A stretch of DNA of 64,000 nt from Streptomyces sp. Root431 (GCF_001426585.1 NZ_LMEI01000001.1:62944-126943); one strand, 5' to 3'. Counted from the stretch's first letter, positions 43,101-51,795 are shown. Made by a program: numbers and translations. The notes: generated by a model not told the origin, from the sequence alone.

Positions 43101-44726
43101 CTCCAGCTGGGCCTTGACCGTGGCCAGGTGGGTCTTCGCGGCCGCCTGGGCGTCGGCGAGGCCCTTCTTCGCCGTGTCGAACTGCGCCTTCTCCGGGTAG
43201 GGGGTGCTGCCGGCGCCCTTCTTCCCGTTCGGCTTGATCAGGAACTTCTGCGCGCTGGTGCCCTTGCAGTCGTACAGCCGCGCGTCCGTGCTCTTGGTGA
43301 ACGTGCTGAGGTCCAGGCACTTGCCCGTGGTCACGCTCTTCAGGGTCGAGGGGGCGCGGACGTCGGCCTTCCACGACTGGCCCTTGGTGCTGTAGCAGTC
43401 CGTGATCTGGATCTTCGTACCGTTGGCCGACGCGTTCCCGGCCACGTCCAGACACTTGAACGAGCCGGTGTTACGGAGGTGGAGGTCCTCCTCGCCGCCC
43501 TCCAGCGACCATTCCTGCGAGGCGCCGCCGTTGCAGGTGTAGATCTGGACCGGCGTGCCGTTGGTCTTGCCGCCGCCCTGGACGTCCAGGCAGTTGCCCG
43601 GCGCGCCCGGCACCTCGATCACCGTGTAGCCGTTGCCGATCCAGCCGACGCCGCCGGGGGTCCAGTGGTCCTGCCAGCGGGTGTAGTAGTCGGCGAGCCA
43701 CGACTGGCCGAGGAGCATGCTGAGGGCGTACGTGCCGTCCTGCAGCGCCTTCCCCGCGTCCTTGCCCGCGGTGAGGATCTGCTGCCGCTGCGCGGCCTGG
43801 CCGGCGATCTCCTGCTGCCACTCGGCCGCGGCCTGCGCCACCTGCTTCCCGAGGACCTTGTTCGGGTCGATCGGGTCGTGCCAGCCACAGGCTCCGAAGC
43901 GGGCCTTCAGGTCCTCGACCGCGATCCGGAACTCCGCGCTGTCCGGCTCGGGGGCCGTACGGGGAAAGCCACCGGACGCGAGGAAGATGCGGGCGTCATC
44001 TCCGAACACCCGGGGCACGAAGAGCTGGTTGGGCTCGACCTTCCCGGAGTTCTTCTTCCACAGCGCCCACGCCTCCTGCTCCTTCGCCGTCCCGCCGCTC
44101 GTGTAGAGCGGGTCACCGATCGCGAGCGCGGCGGCCTTCGTCTTGTCGTCGGCCGTGGGCGAGGAGTCGTAGAAGGGGTTGAACAGGTTGAGCGGGTCCG
44201 AGTAGCCCTGGTACAGCCACGGGAGCAGCCCGGTCCGGTCGAAGATCTCGCCCGGGTCCTTCGGCGCGTTGGGGTACGAGTCGAGGCCGGCGGCGCTCTT
44301 CCACGCGTACCCCTGGTTCCGGACCTTCTCCAGCCACTGGTCCGTGAGGGCCCGGTCCGCGTTCCAGGCCGCGTGCAACGGGGTCTTGTCGTTGTACATG
44401 TCCCGTACGAGCTTCGTGTGAAGCTGATCGGGCGGCAGCGTGAGGGCATTCTGCGCGAGGGCGTGCAGATTGGGCCCGCCCATGCGCAGGGCCTCGGTGC
44501 CCATGCACTGGTCCTCGCGCAACTGCTGCGCGGCCTTGGCGTCGTAGCCGTCGTACGAGTCGGCCACCGCGGCGACGGGCGCGGCGTCCGGCCCGGCCAG
44601 GTCGGGCCGGACGCCCACGCCGCCGAGGACGGCCAGGGCGGCGACGGACGTGACGGCGGTGGTGAGAGTGGTGGACGTACGTGATCGAGAGGTGAACAAC
44701 CCCGGTTTGAACCGCAAGGAGGACAT
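40125..44726 (-). CDS. Secreted polymorphic toxin with ricin lectin, coiled-coil stalk and deaminase tip
   Basis: A 1533-residue exported protein. Residues 1-45 are a signal peptide. Residues 60-360 are a conserved unnamed region. About 366-500 is a ricin-type beta-trefoil with QxW-like repeats (QIYTCNGGASQEW, QITDCYSTKGQSW, RLYDCKGTSAQKF). About 505-1210 is a very long Ala-rich coiled coil. The C-terminus holds a nucleic-acid/nucleotide deaminase fold with zinc ligands H1440-E1442 (SGHSEVMLLEKL) and C1469/C1472 (ERQPCPDCASAL). The lectin could bind a rival's surface and the tip deaminate its nucleic acid or nucleotides. A likely immunity gene overlaps its 3' end. Target and route of entry are inferred. 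Confidence 0.88.
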   Translation of the reverse strand: MSSLRFKPGLFTSRSRTSTTLTTAVTSVAALAVLGGVGVRPDLAGPDAAPVAAVADSYDGYDAKAAQQLREDQCMGTEALRMGGPNLHALAQNALTLPPDQLHTKLVRDMYNDKTPLHAAWNADRALTDQWLEKVRNQGYAWKSAAGLDSYPNAPKDPGEIFDRTGLLPWLYQGYSDPLNLFNPFYDSSPTADDKTKAAALAIGDPLYTSGGTAKEQEAWALWKKNSGKVEPNQLFVPRVFGDDARIFLASGGFPRTAPEPDSAEFRIAVEDLKARFGACGWHDPIDPNKVLGKQVAQAAAEWQQEIAGQAAQRQQILTAGKDAGKALQDGTYALSMLLGQSWLADYYTRWQDHWTPGGVGWIGNGYTVIEVPGAPGNCLDVQGGGKTNGTPVQIYTCNGGASQEWSLEGGEEDLHLRNTGSFKCLDVAGNASANGTKIQITDCYSTKGQSWKADVRAPSTLKSVTTGKCLDLSTFTKSTDARLYDCKGTSAQKFLIKPNGKKGAGSTPYPEKAQFDTAKKGLADAQAAAKTHLATVKAQLENAKKSVVSSDAAVQAAYGIADAAGAPRGRGLLVGQQKAQVTKGAVAALTAMVKAGETAEAATRAAAADSATITQRALAQTAQVNAEFRKEAAHIAELQAKAAADGAKLHRDNAKKDKETAEAKLALALKAEGDAKAAASDAHAKRLAAEAEEAKAKAEKDTAAAKQGEAARHKQTAQTEAANAQQAKENAEAAEATAVARKNDAVKARDDAKAKRDDAWDAEQKAEAARAKADAKDAYARSLDAGTAADAARVAADAANRHANDAEAAAGRARTAADAATEAAAAADAAATRAEAAAKRSRANADAAQAAKLKADAAVRTATSAAADAIAASAHAAEEAKTAVRLAEEAERLAKTAKAEADAASKEAAKALAASVKAAGFAYVTAQAAVDAGKAAVQVAKPANDAIQLGSPYAATDSAAGLVVLTGQASKTIADQQKAVADAHAKNAQSEAVAAKSIADQAAGDAKIAYQYAANAAGHAATARGYSKEALGYAADAATAAAKAAQSLARTVEYDRKAAEDAAAADKAAGRAEGYAKQARDSADQAALDATAAREAAAAAEQSAKDARAAADRAATAATEAEQAAKDAAAYAKEAQEAADRAEKAAKAQQIGTGTVVDELGGSIGNMFYVVDRIENIGEPKTIRKTEGCDGWIDKLFYTGNCTITAKITYKAYLDLYLCSAPELNPSKATCPADATKYLGEYPTKELSQELTHTITIAEYQANIDPIDILFGSWIRCAQKIAPGGENGSWGGCAWAAVDVVTLFAGKILRPIADAVLAVDAAARTGIAFADAYKALRAVGLSDEVIYSIGIKGLDGVVKTCTRGRVPLAARAAAANPVDGCPVGLIAYNSDEMGRLAYEFRTESGYFGADHNVAVAKVPGWNDPKTGDFVIANSSFSGHSEVMLLEKLKSKGFETTQITALYTERQPCPDCASALTGALKQGTPVTWSVPYHPSFAREAKGLLAEYVKRAGGGRLARSATDGGHAEEREAHE

Positions 44727-44945
44727 CCTTCACAGCGAACGAGGGCAGGCAGGGGGTAGCCCCGGGCGGCGTTCACAGTGAGCGGGCATCGCGATGCGGC
44801 GATGCCGTTCTTCCCCCGTGGCGGTGGTGTCCCCCCGACCGCCGATGACGTAGGCGCGTCACGACGGGATGGTCAGTCCCTGACGCGCACGACGCTACTT
44901 AACCCCGAGTAAACATCGCTCGGCAAGAGTTGACCGCGAAGTCCG

Positions 44946-45407
44946 TTACGCGGAACGGCGATCCGCCGTCCGGAGAGCTCGCCGCGCGACGCGGCGCCGC
45001 AGCGCGAGGACGACGCTCGTGACGGTCGCGCCGACGGCGGTGACCGCGAGGACGAGCAGCGCGGGGTTCAGCCACCACGGGACGATCTCCTCGCCCGCGC
45101 ACACCAGACTGACGGGGAGCGCGCTGCTGGAGTCGGGGACGCCCATGTACCCCGCGTTGAACCAGCACGCGTCCTCCGGGAAGAGGAACGGCAGGTACGA
45201 GAGCCCGTACAGGTGCAGCGCCCCGCCCGCGAGGTAGGCGAGCCCGGCGATCCAGGCGGCCTTCTTGGCCGGTGTACGGCGGAGCCGGGGCGGATCGGGC
45301 TGGGGCAGTTCGTTGCCCCGGCGAGCCCGGACCAGCCCGACGTACGTGATCCCCGCCCAGGCCGGCAGGCCGATGGCGAGGATCATCGTCCCTATGAGGG
45401 TCGTCAT
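44946..45407 (-). CDS. Small integral membrane protein, hypothetical
   Basis: A 153-residue protein with three hydrophobic stretches (about residues 3-25, 50-72, 110-137) and a cysteine-containing external-type loop (FPEDACWFNAGYMG, SLVCAGEEIVPWW). No family recognised. It follows the DUF397 gene by two bases in the same orientation, so it may belong to the XRE/DUF397 operon. The 44727-44945 region upstream of the toxin gene holds no gene; it must carry the toxin promoter. Confidence 0.75.
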   Translation of the reverse strand: MTTLIGTMILAIGLPAWAGITYVGLVRARRGNELPQPDPPRLRRTPAKKAAWIAGLAYLAGGALHLYGLSYLPFLFPEDACWFNAGYMGVPDSSSALPVSLVCAGEEIVPWWLNPALLVLAVTAVGATVTSVVLALRRRVARRALRTADRRSA

Positions 45408-45409
45408 GC

Positions 45410-45691
45410 TCAGCGACCGATGCGCCCCTCGGCGGCGGCCGTCACGAAGACCGCGAAGGCGGCGGGGGTGGCGCGGAAGGCGGGGCCTTCGGGGTTCTTG
45501 GAGTCACGGACGGCGATGTGGGCGGTGAGGTCGGCGACCTCGACGCACTCGCCGCCGTTGTCACCGCTGTACGAGGACTTGCGCCAGGCGGCAGCGCCGA
45601 GCGGGGCGCATTCGACGCACTGCCCGCCGTTGTCGGCGCTGTACGAGGACTTACGCCAGCGCGCTCCCGCCAGGTTCCTGTTGGTCTCCAT
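45410..45691 (-). CDS. DUF397 protein with duplicated motif
   Basis: A 93-residue DUF397 protein. The family motif occurs twice: ARWRKSSYSADNGGQCVECA and AAWRKSSYSGDNGGECVEVA, then the usual tail HIAVRDSKNPEGPAFRATPA. Single-motif proteins of about 60-70 residues are normal, so this is an internal duplication. DUF397 proteins act with a neighbouring XRE/DUF5753 regulator. The start lies inside the regulator gene (41-bp overlap). Confidence 0.93.
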   Translation of the reverse strand: METNRNLAGARWRKSSYSADNGGQCVECAPLGAAAWRKSSYSGDNGGECVEVADLTAHIAVRDSKNPEGPAFRATPAAFAVFVTAAAEGRIGR

Positions 45692-46499
45692 AGTGTTCCT
45701 CCATGACGCGGGTGATCAGCGCGGACGAGTCCTCCACCGAGAGAGCGGCCGCTCGGAGGCGATCGTAACGGAGCGACCCCTCCCTGAACGCGGCCGAATC
45801 CACGGTCATATGTCCCTGGACGAAGTCCTCGGTGTAGACGAGGTCGGGGTCGCTCTCGAAGCGAAGGAGGGTGAAGGAACCGTGCGATCCCGCATGCGCC
45901 CCGACCTCGAACGGAAGCATCTGGATCTTCACCCATTCGCGCTCCTGCATCCCCAACAGGTGGGCCAGTTGCTCCCACATCACCCCACGTCCGCCGATCT
46001 CCTGGCGCAGTGCCGCCTCGCTCATGACGACCCAGAGCAGCGGCGGGTGTTCACGGTCCAGGATTCGCTGGCGCTCGATGCGCGCGGCGACCAGAGCGTC
46101 GAGCTCGCTCTCGAACCTGGCGCCCATGAGAGCCCGGGCATATCCCTCCGTCTGAAGCAGACCGTCGACCAGCTGCGCCTGGAAGGAGCAGAGGTACGTC
46201 GCCTTCGCCTCCATGTCCGCGTACGGCCTGAACCACGTCGGCAGTTGGCTCTTCAGCACCAGCCCCACCAGGCGTGTGAAGAACCCACCGGTCATCAGAG
46301 CGGCGTCCAGCCGCTCCGAGAACTCCCTGGTCGGGACCTTTCTCGCCGTCTCGACCTGGCCGACGAGCGAGCCGGTGCAGAAGAGGATGTCGCCCAGCTG
46401 CGATTGACTAAGGCCGGCCCCTTCTCTCAGGCGGCGGAGTTCCGATCCGTAGTAGTCCAGCGGCGAGGCGCTGGGATCCAGGCTGCGGATGTTGACCAC
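45651..46499 (-). CDS. XRE-family regulator with DUF5753 domain
   Basis: A 282-residue regulator: helix-turn-helix (YGSELRRLREGAGLSQSQLGDILFCTGSLVGQVETARKVP) at residues 17-60 and a DUF5753 C-terminal domain (FQAQLVDGLLQTEGYARALM, LWVVMSEAALRQEIGG, QMLPFEVGAHAGSHGSFTLL). These proteins with DUF397 partners affect Streptomyces development and antibiotic production. The start is GTG (VVNIRSLDP) with GGGGGTGA nine bases upstream. It is divergent from the HATPase gene, completing the standard triad. Confidence 0.92.
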   Translation of the reverse strand: MVNIRSLDPSASPLDYYGSELRRLREGAGLSQSQLGDILFCTGSLVGQVETARKVPTREFSERLDAALMTGGFFTRLVGLVLKSQLPTWFRPYADMEAKATYLCSFQAQLVDGLLQTEGYARALMGARFESELDALVAARIERQRILDREHPPLLWVVMSEAALRQEIGGRGVMWEQLAHLLGMQEREWVKIQMLPFEVGAHAGSHGSFTLLRFESDPDLVYTEDFVQGHMTVDSAAFREGSLRYDRLRAAALSVEDSSALITRVMEEHYGDQQEPGGSALA

Positions 46500-46583
46500 G
46501 ACGAGGTCACCCCCAAGCTCACGCGGTGAGGCGTTGCGTTCAGTCCGTAGCCGAGCGTAACGAAGGCCGCCCAATCTGGAGGC

Positions 46584-46991
46584 ATGAATCAGGCAACAGA
46601 CCTCTATCCTGCGGCACTTGCGACGAGCTACCGCATGGGGTTCACCGTCGGTGAGCACTCGGCCGGTCACATGCGCCGCATCCTGCGCATCTACCTCACC
46701 CGTTGGGAGCTCGACCGCCTCGCCGACCCGGCGGCCCTCGCGCTCACCGAGCTCGTCGCCAACGTCGTGCGGCACGTGCCGGGGCGGCGGTGCTCCGTCC
46801 TGATGCTGCGGGAGCCGTACGGGGTGCGGGTGGAGGTCGCGGACGCCGTCCCCGGGACGGTGATCGCGAAATGCGCCGACCCGCTCGACGAGAGCGGGCG
46901 GGGGCTCGCGCTGGTGGAGGCGGTGACGGACCGGTGGGGGGTCGACGAGCGGGCCGACGGGAAGACGGTGTGGTTCGAGTGCGACGCGTAG
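46584..46991 (+). CDS. RsbW-like ATP-binding regulatory protein
   Basis: A 135-residue HATPase_c domain protein like anti-sigma-factor kinases. N box ALTELVANVVRHVPG, D/G1 box VEVADAVPG, and G2 box DESGRGLALVEAV. It has no other domain. In Streptomyces such proteins sit opposite XRE/DUF397 genes and may form a conservon-like switch. Target unknown. Confidence 0.92.
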   Translation: MNQATDLYPAALATSYRMGFTVGEHSAGHMRRILRIYLTRWELDRLADPAALALTELVANVVRHVPGRRCSVLMLREPYGVRVEVADAVPGTVIAKCADPLDESGRGLALVEAVTDRWGVDERADGKTVWFECDA

Positions 46992-47038
46992 GGCACGATG
47001 GGCGGCCGTAGCCGCGTACTCGCCAGTAGGAGACCACC

Positions 47039-47668
47039 ATGTCCGTGCCCGCGCCCGAGATCCTTGCCGCCTTCGAGGCCGCGAAGGGCTTCATGCCCGT
47101 CGGGGAGGGCCTCGCGCTGTACGAGGCGGCCACGGACGCCGCCAAGCTCGGGCTGCCGCTCCTTGAGGTCGGGACGTACTGCGGGCGGTCCACGATCCTG
47201 CTCGCGGACGTGGCCCGGCAGGCGGGGACGGTCGCGGTGACCGTGGACCACCACCGGGGCAGCGAGGAGCAGCAGCCGGGCTGGGAGTACCACGACCCGA
47301 CCGTCGTCGACCCGGAGGTGGGGCTCATGGACACCCTGCCCACCTTCCGCCGGACCCTGCACAAGGCGGGCCTGGAGGAGTACGTCGTGGCGGTCGTGGG
47401 CCGGTCGCCGCTGGTCGCGAAGGCGTGGGGCGGGCAGCTCGGCCTCGTGTTCATCGACGGCGGGCACACCGACGAGCACGCCACGAACGACTACGAGGGC
47501 TGGGCCCCCAAGGTCGCCCCCGGGGGCCTGCTCGTCATCCACGACGTCTTCCCGAACCCGGAGGACGGCGGCCAGGCTCCGTACCGGATCTACCTGCGCG
47601 CGCTGGAGTCGGGCGACTTCGAGGAGATCTCGGTCACCGACTCGCTGCGGGTCCTGCGCCGCCTGTAA
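47039..47668 (+). CDS. Class I SAM-dependent methyltransferase-like protein
   Basis: A 209-residue Rossmann-fold protein: LLEVGTYCGRSTILLADVA (SAM loop, residues about 41-60), VTVDHHRGSEEQQ, LGLVFIDGGHTDEHATNDYEG and GGLLVIHDVFPNPEDGG (metal-like HD), as in the O-methyltransferase-related Methyltransf_24 group. Substrate unknown. ATG follows AGGAGA. Confidence 0.88.
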   Translation: MSVPAPEILAAFEAAKGFMPVGEGLALYEAATDAAKLGLPLLEVGTYCGRSTILLADVARQAGTVAVTVDHHRGSEEQQPGWEYHDPTVVDPEVGLMDTLPTFRRTLHKAGLEEYVVAVVGRSPLVAKAWGGQLGLVFIDGGHTDEHATNDYEGWAPKVAPGGLLVIHDVFPNPEDGGQAPYRIYLRALESGDFEEISVTDSLRVLRRL

Positions 47669-47692
47669 CGCTCCGAGACACTCCGAGACGCT

Positions 47693-47728
47693 CCGACGGC
47701 CGCCCCCTCGCAAGGTGACGGCCGTCGG
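47693..47728. terminator. Hairpin between convergent genes
   Basis: CCGACGGCCG / CGGCCGTCGG, ten pairs with a 16-base loop, preceded by a triplicated CTCCGAGAC-like unit. Confidence 0.65.
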
Positions 47729-47741
47729 GATGAACGCGGAC

Positions 47742-49691
47742 TCAGAAGCCTGACGTCACGTACAGGCAGTTGGTGTAGCTGTAGCCCGGCTCGATCTTCG
47801 CCTTGCTGGACTTGGTGTCCCCTGCCGTGGACGTGCCGGTGGACACCCGCTTCTGGAGGAAGTGGTAGTCGCCGGCGGGGAGCAGCAGGGTCGCCTTCGG
47901 GTACTTCGAGGACGGCCCGGTGCAGGCCTTGATCTTCTTGCCCTGGGAGAGGATCGGGCCGGGGTACTTGGTGCAGGTGGTGCAGGTCTTGAGCGTGACC
48001 TTGCCGGTCATCGGACCGGTGTAGAGCAGCTCGACCTCACCCGGGCCGTCGTTGCTCACCACCATGATCATCCGGGAGCCGCCGGGGACCGTGGCCGGGG
48101 GCAGGCTCTTGCCGGCCGCCGGCTCCTCGTCGGCGATCTCGGCGGCGATGGCGATGGAGCGGGCGTGCGCGGCCTGCGTGCTGTCCGGGTACTCCTTGGC
48201 GTACTCGGTCATGGTCTTGGCCGCGTCGTCGTAGTCCTTGTCCTTGAACTGGTCGGTCCCGCAGGCGAAGTCGCCCCGCTGGACCGCCTCCTTGGCCTCG
48301 CGCGTGGCACCGTCGAGCGCGGCGTCCGACACGGCGAGGAGGGACCGCCGGAGCGTGCGGAGCTCGTTGGTGGTGTCGCAGGGGGTGGTGCCGCTGTCGA
48401 GCGCGGCCGTGCGGGTCTTGATCGCCGCCCGGACCGCCGGCTCGACGCGGGTGGTGTGAGAGGACTTCGGGAAGGTGTCGAAGAGCTCGTTGAGGCTCTC
48501 CTCGGCCGCCGGGGTGGCGGTGGACACGCCGAGCGCCGACGTCCCGCACTCGTAGAGGGAGTGGGCCAGCGGGTCGTCGGTCTTGGCGGGCCGGGCCCCC
48601 AGGAGGTCCTTGTCGAAGGTGCCCCCGAGCCCCCTGAGGTGCTTGAGCGGGGCGATCGCCTCGCAGTACGTCTTGTTCCTGTACGGGGCGGAGACCGACT
48701 CGTAGTACGCGTCGAGCCGCGCGGGGACCAGCTTCCCGGCCCGCGAGCCCGCCTTGTTCGTGCCGAGGTCCTCGTACGCGTCGAGCGCCTTGGCCAGGAT
48801 CGGCTCGGCCTTGTCGAAGGCCAGGCCGTCGGCCGACTTCACCTGCGCGTCCGCCGCGGAGAGCCGTTCGAGCAGGGCCTGCTCCTTCGCCTCGTCGCGG
48901 GCGGCCCCGTAGGCGAGCGAACCGCCCGCGGGGACGGCGAGCAGCACGACGGCGAGCGGGAGCGCCAGGCGCCGGAAGGAGGCGCCGAGGCTGAGGGTCG
49001 CCCGCAGGCCGCGGCGGGCTCCGTCGGCGGCGACGAGGAGCAGGAAGACGCCGTAGCCGATGAGGAGGCCCGCGGGCACGCCGTCGACGTCGGCGGGGAG
49101 CGCCAGGACGAGCAGGGCCACGGTGGCGGCCCAGCAGAGCGCGGCGCCGATCCAGTTGCGCAGGACGACGTAACCGAGGCCCAGGCAGGAGAGGTTGAGC
49201 AGGCCTACGAGCGCGGCCTGCGCCGGGTTCGCGTCGCCGCGCGGCCCGGGGCCGGGCGGCGGGCCGTAACCCGGCGGTGCGGCGGGCGGCGGCGGCAGCG
49301 TCCCGGCGCCGGCCCAGCCGGGCGCGGTCGCGGGGCCGGGGCCGGGGCCGGTGCCGGGCTGGGAGCCGTATCCGTATCCCTGTCCCTGTCCGGGCGCGGC
49401 TCCAGGCGGCGGGCCGAAGCCGGGGGCCGGGGCTCCGGAGGCGCCGGGGGCGCTCGAAGCTCCCGGCGCGCTCGGACCACTCGGAGCACTCGGAGCGCTC
49501 GAAGCTCCCGGAGCAGGAGCCTCCCAGGGCGCCGGCCCCCCGAAGCCCCCACCCGTACCGCTGCCACTGTCGCTGCTACTGGCGCCGTTCTGGGCACCGG
49601 GCGTGCCCTGCGGCGGTCTGTTTAACGGTCCGTCCCCCGGAATGCGGTCGGACGGCTCAGGACGTGCGTCGTTCGGTTCTTCCCCCACCAC
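47742..49691 (-). CDS. Proline-rich membrane protein with extracytoplasmic TPR-like region
   Basis: A 649-residue protein of unknown function. Residues 1-150 are Pro/Gly/Ala/Ser-rich and disordered (repeats of SAPSGP and PGASSAPG). Three to four membrane helices follow at about 155-255 (LVGLLNLSCLGLGYVVL). The remaining 390 residues are exported, helical, with TPR-like segments (YDDAAKTMTEYAKEYPDS) and cysteine pairs (KTCTTCTKYP). The start is GTG (MVGEEPND) with GAGGGGAA upstream. It is divergent from the amidase gene. Confidence 0.8.
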   Translation of the reverse strand: MVGEEPNDARPEPSDRIPGDGPLNRPPQGTPGAQNGASSSDSGSGTGGGFGGPAPWEAPAPGASSAPSAPSGPSAPGASSAPGASGAPAPGFGPPPGAAPGQGQGYGYGSQPGTGPGPGPATAPGWAGAGTLPPPPAAPPGYGPPPGPGPRGDANPAQAALVGLLNLSCLGLGYVVLRNWIGAALCWAATVALLVLALPADVDGVPAGLLIGYGVFLLLVAADGARRGLRATLSLGASFRRLALPLAVVLLAVPAGGSLAYGAARDEAKEQALLERLSAADAQVKSADGLAFDKAEPILAKALDAYEDLGTNKAGSRAGKLVPARLDAYYESVSAPYRNKTYCEAIAPLKHLRGLGGTFDKDLLGARPAKTDDPLAHSLYECGTSALGVSTATPAAEESLNELFDTFPKSSHTTRVEPAVRAAIKTRTAALDSGTTPCDTTNELRTLRRSLLAVSDAALDGATREAKEAVQRGDFACGTDQFKDKDYDDAAKTMTEYAKEYPDSTQAAHARSIAIAAEIADEEPAAGKSLPPATVPGGSRMIMVVSNDGPGEVELLYTGPMTGKVTLKTCTTCTKYPGPILSQGKKIKACTGPSSKYPKATLLLPAGDYHFLQKRVSTGTSTAGDTKSSKAKIEPGYSYTNCLYVTSGF

Positions 49692-49853
49692 GGTTCCCCT
49701 CGTGGGTCCATGCGCGGTGACACCCCACCGTCGCCTCTTTCCACCTACCCTTCACCGTCCACGCACACGCGTCCACGGTTCCGCGAAGCCGGTGACCAAC
49801 CTGCGACCTACCCGCTACCGGCATTCCCCCCGCCCAGGGCCTAAAGTCGCGGG

Positions 49854-50798
49854 GTGCCGTACGACCACCGGAAGACCGCCCCCCGTACCCTCGCCCTCGC
49901 GCTGGCCGTCGCGGGCTCCTGCGCCGCTCTCGCCGGCTGCGGAGCCTCCCAGGCGTCCGAGGCCTCCCCGACGGCCGGGAAGGGCGGGACGCAGACGCCG
50001 CCGCCCGCCGTGTCCGCCGCCACACCGAGCGGGCCCTCTTCCTCCGCCGCCGCGGACGGACAGCAGACCAGAACTCCGCTCCCGGACTCCTCCGCGCCCC
50101 AGGAATCCCGCTCCCTCGCCGGCCGGACGGTCGTCGTCGACCCCGGCCACAACCCCGGGAACTTCCGGCACTCCCGGGAGATCAACGCGAAGGTGAACAT
50201 CGGCACGGGCCGCAAGGAGTGCGACACGACCGGCACCTCCACGAACGGCACCGCCACGGAAGCGGCCTACACGGAGGCCGCCTTCACCCTGGACGTCTCC
50301 CACCGGCTGCGGGACCTCCTCACCGCGCGCGGCGCGAAGGTCGTCCTCACCCACGACGCGGACCGCCCCTGGGGCCCCTGCATCGACGAGCGGGCCGAGA
50401 TCGGGAACAAGGCCGGCGCCGACGCCGTCGTCTCCGTCCACGCGGACGGTTCGGCCGTCGGCCACCGCGGCTTCCACGTGATCCTGCCCGCCCGGGTGAG
50501 CTCCGGCGCCGCGGACACGGCCCCGATCGTCGGGCCGTCCCGTGAACTCGGGGAGAACATCGCCGACCGCTTCGCGCGCGCGACGGGCACGTCCCCCTCC
50601 AACTACCTGGGCGCGGGCACAGGGTTGGACGTCCGCGACGATCTCGGCGGGCTGAATCTCTCAACCGTCCCCAAGGTCTTCGTGGAATGCGGCAATATGC
50701 GTGATCCGAAGGATGCCGAGCTGCTGACGTCGGCGGCCTGGCGGCAGAAGGCCGCCCGGGGCATCGCGGACGGCATCGCCACCTACCTCAACGGGTAG
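49854..50798 (+). CDS. Lipoprotein N-acetylmuramoyl-L-alanine amidase (Amidase_3)
   Basis: A 314-residue cell-wall hydrolase that cuts the amide between MurNAc and the stem peptide. Lipobox ALAGC (C29), a 70-residue Ser/Thr/Pro linker, then a zinc amidase domain: VVVDPGHNPG (His), EAAYTEAAFTLDVSHRL (Glu), VSVHADGSAVGHRGFHV (His) and KVFVECGNMRDPKDA (catalytic Glu). An insertion of about 30 residues follows the first zinc ligand. GTG start at 49854. Confidence 0.94.
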   Translation: MPYDHRKTAPRTLALALAVAGSCAALAGCGASQASEASPTAGKGGTQTPPPAVSAATPSGPSSSAAADGQQTRTPLPDSSAPQESRSLAGRTVVVDPGHNPGNFRHSREINAKVNIGTGRKECDTTGTSTNGTATEAAYTEAAFTLDVSHRLRDLLTARGAKVVLTHDADRPWGPCIDERAEIGNKAGADAVVSVHADGSAVGHRGFHVILPARVSSGAADTAPIVGPSRELGENIADRFARATGTSPSNYLGAGTGLDVRDDLGGLNLSTVPKVFVECGNMRDPKDAELLTSAAWRQKAARGIADGIATYLNG

Positions 50799-50910
50799 AA
50801 CCCGCGAGCGATAGATTCGCTCCGTAATATGGGGCCGCCCCCGTGCCACGACCTTGAGCGCCACCCCGACGCGACGACGACGCGACGACGACCCGACGAA
50901 GGACTCTTAC

Positions 50911-51795
50911 GTGAATATCCGCTCCCTCACCCGAGGCGATGGCGTGCTGATCGGTGCAGCGGTGGTGCTGTTCATCGCTTCTTTCCTGGACATCTCCGGC
51001 TGTGACGCCGCCCCGGCCATCTGCGACCAGGTGCCGACCACGAACTCCTGGGAGGCGTCGCCCCTCGGCTGGGGCGCCTTCTTCCTCGGCATCGCCGGCG
51101 CCGCGCTGGTGGTCGCCTCCCGCGCCCTGCCGCAGCAGCGCAAGGTGGCCGGTCTGGAGCTGGGCCAGGTCGGTGCCGCCTTCACCATCGCCTCCGCCTG
51201 GACCCTGCTCATGTGGATCTTCGAGGCGACCAACGCCGGTGCCGGCCTCATCCTCGGCCTGATCGCCTCGCTCGTGGTCGCCGGTGCCGCCGTCGCCGGT
51301 CCGCTGGTGCCCGCCCTCAAGGCCCCGCTCGTCGGTGCGCCCAAGCCGCAGACCCCGCAGCCGTACGGCATGCAGCCCGGTCAGCCGGGTCAGCCGGGCG
51401 TCCCCGGTGGCTACGGCTACCCGGGTGCGCAGCAGCAGTACGGTGCTCCGCAGGACCCGTCGCACGGTGCGGGCCAGCCGTTCGGTGCGCAGGGTGCCCC
51501 GCAGCCGCACGCCCCCCAGCCGCACGCTCCGCAGCAGCCGGAGCCGCAGGCCGCCGCCCCGGCCCCGCAGCCGCAGGCCGCGGCGCAGCCTTCCGCGGAC
51601 TTCACGCCGTTCTGGTTCGCGGTCCCGGTCGCCCGCCAGCTGTACGCGGAGGACGGCTCGCAGGCCCCGATCGCCGAGCTGGCCCCGGGTACCTGGTACC
51701 TGGCGGTCGAGCAGCGCGGTCCGGCCCTGGTGGCCCAGACGCAGGACGGCCGCCGCGGCGTCCTCCAGGACACGACGGGCATCCAGCGCGGCTGA
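50911..51795 (+). CDS. Four-TM membrane protein with Pro/Gln-rich tail (DUF5336-like)
   Basis: A 294-residue protein: hydrophobic segments at about residues 10-28, 52-70, 82-105 and 110-130, then a P/Q/G/A-rich cytoplasmic tail with AQQQYGAPQ and HAPQPHAPQQ repeats, and a final folded block (FTPFWFAVPVARQLYAEDGS). Resembles DUF5336-type mycobacterial/streptomycete proteins; function unknown. GTG start with GAAGGA eight bases upstream. The 5' flank is a CGACGACG-rich tandem repeat (about 50869-50900). Confidence 0.8.
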   Translation: MNIRSLTRGDGVLIGAAVVLFIASFLDISGCDAAPAICDQVPTTNSWEASPLGWGAFFLGIAGAALVVASRALPQQRKVAGLELGQVGAAFTIASAWTLLMWIFEATNAGAGLILGLIASLVVAGAAVAGPLVPALKAPLVGAPKPQTPQPYGMQPGQPGQPGVPGGYGYPGAQQQYGAPQDPSHGAGQPFGAQGAPQPHAPQPHAPQQPEPQAAAPAPQPQAAAQPSADFTPFWFAVPVARQLYAEDGSQAPIAELAPGTWYLAVEQRGPALVAQTQDGRRGVLQDTTGIQRG

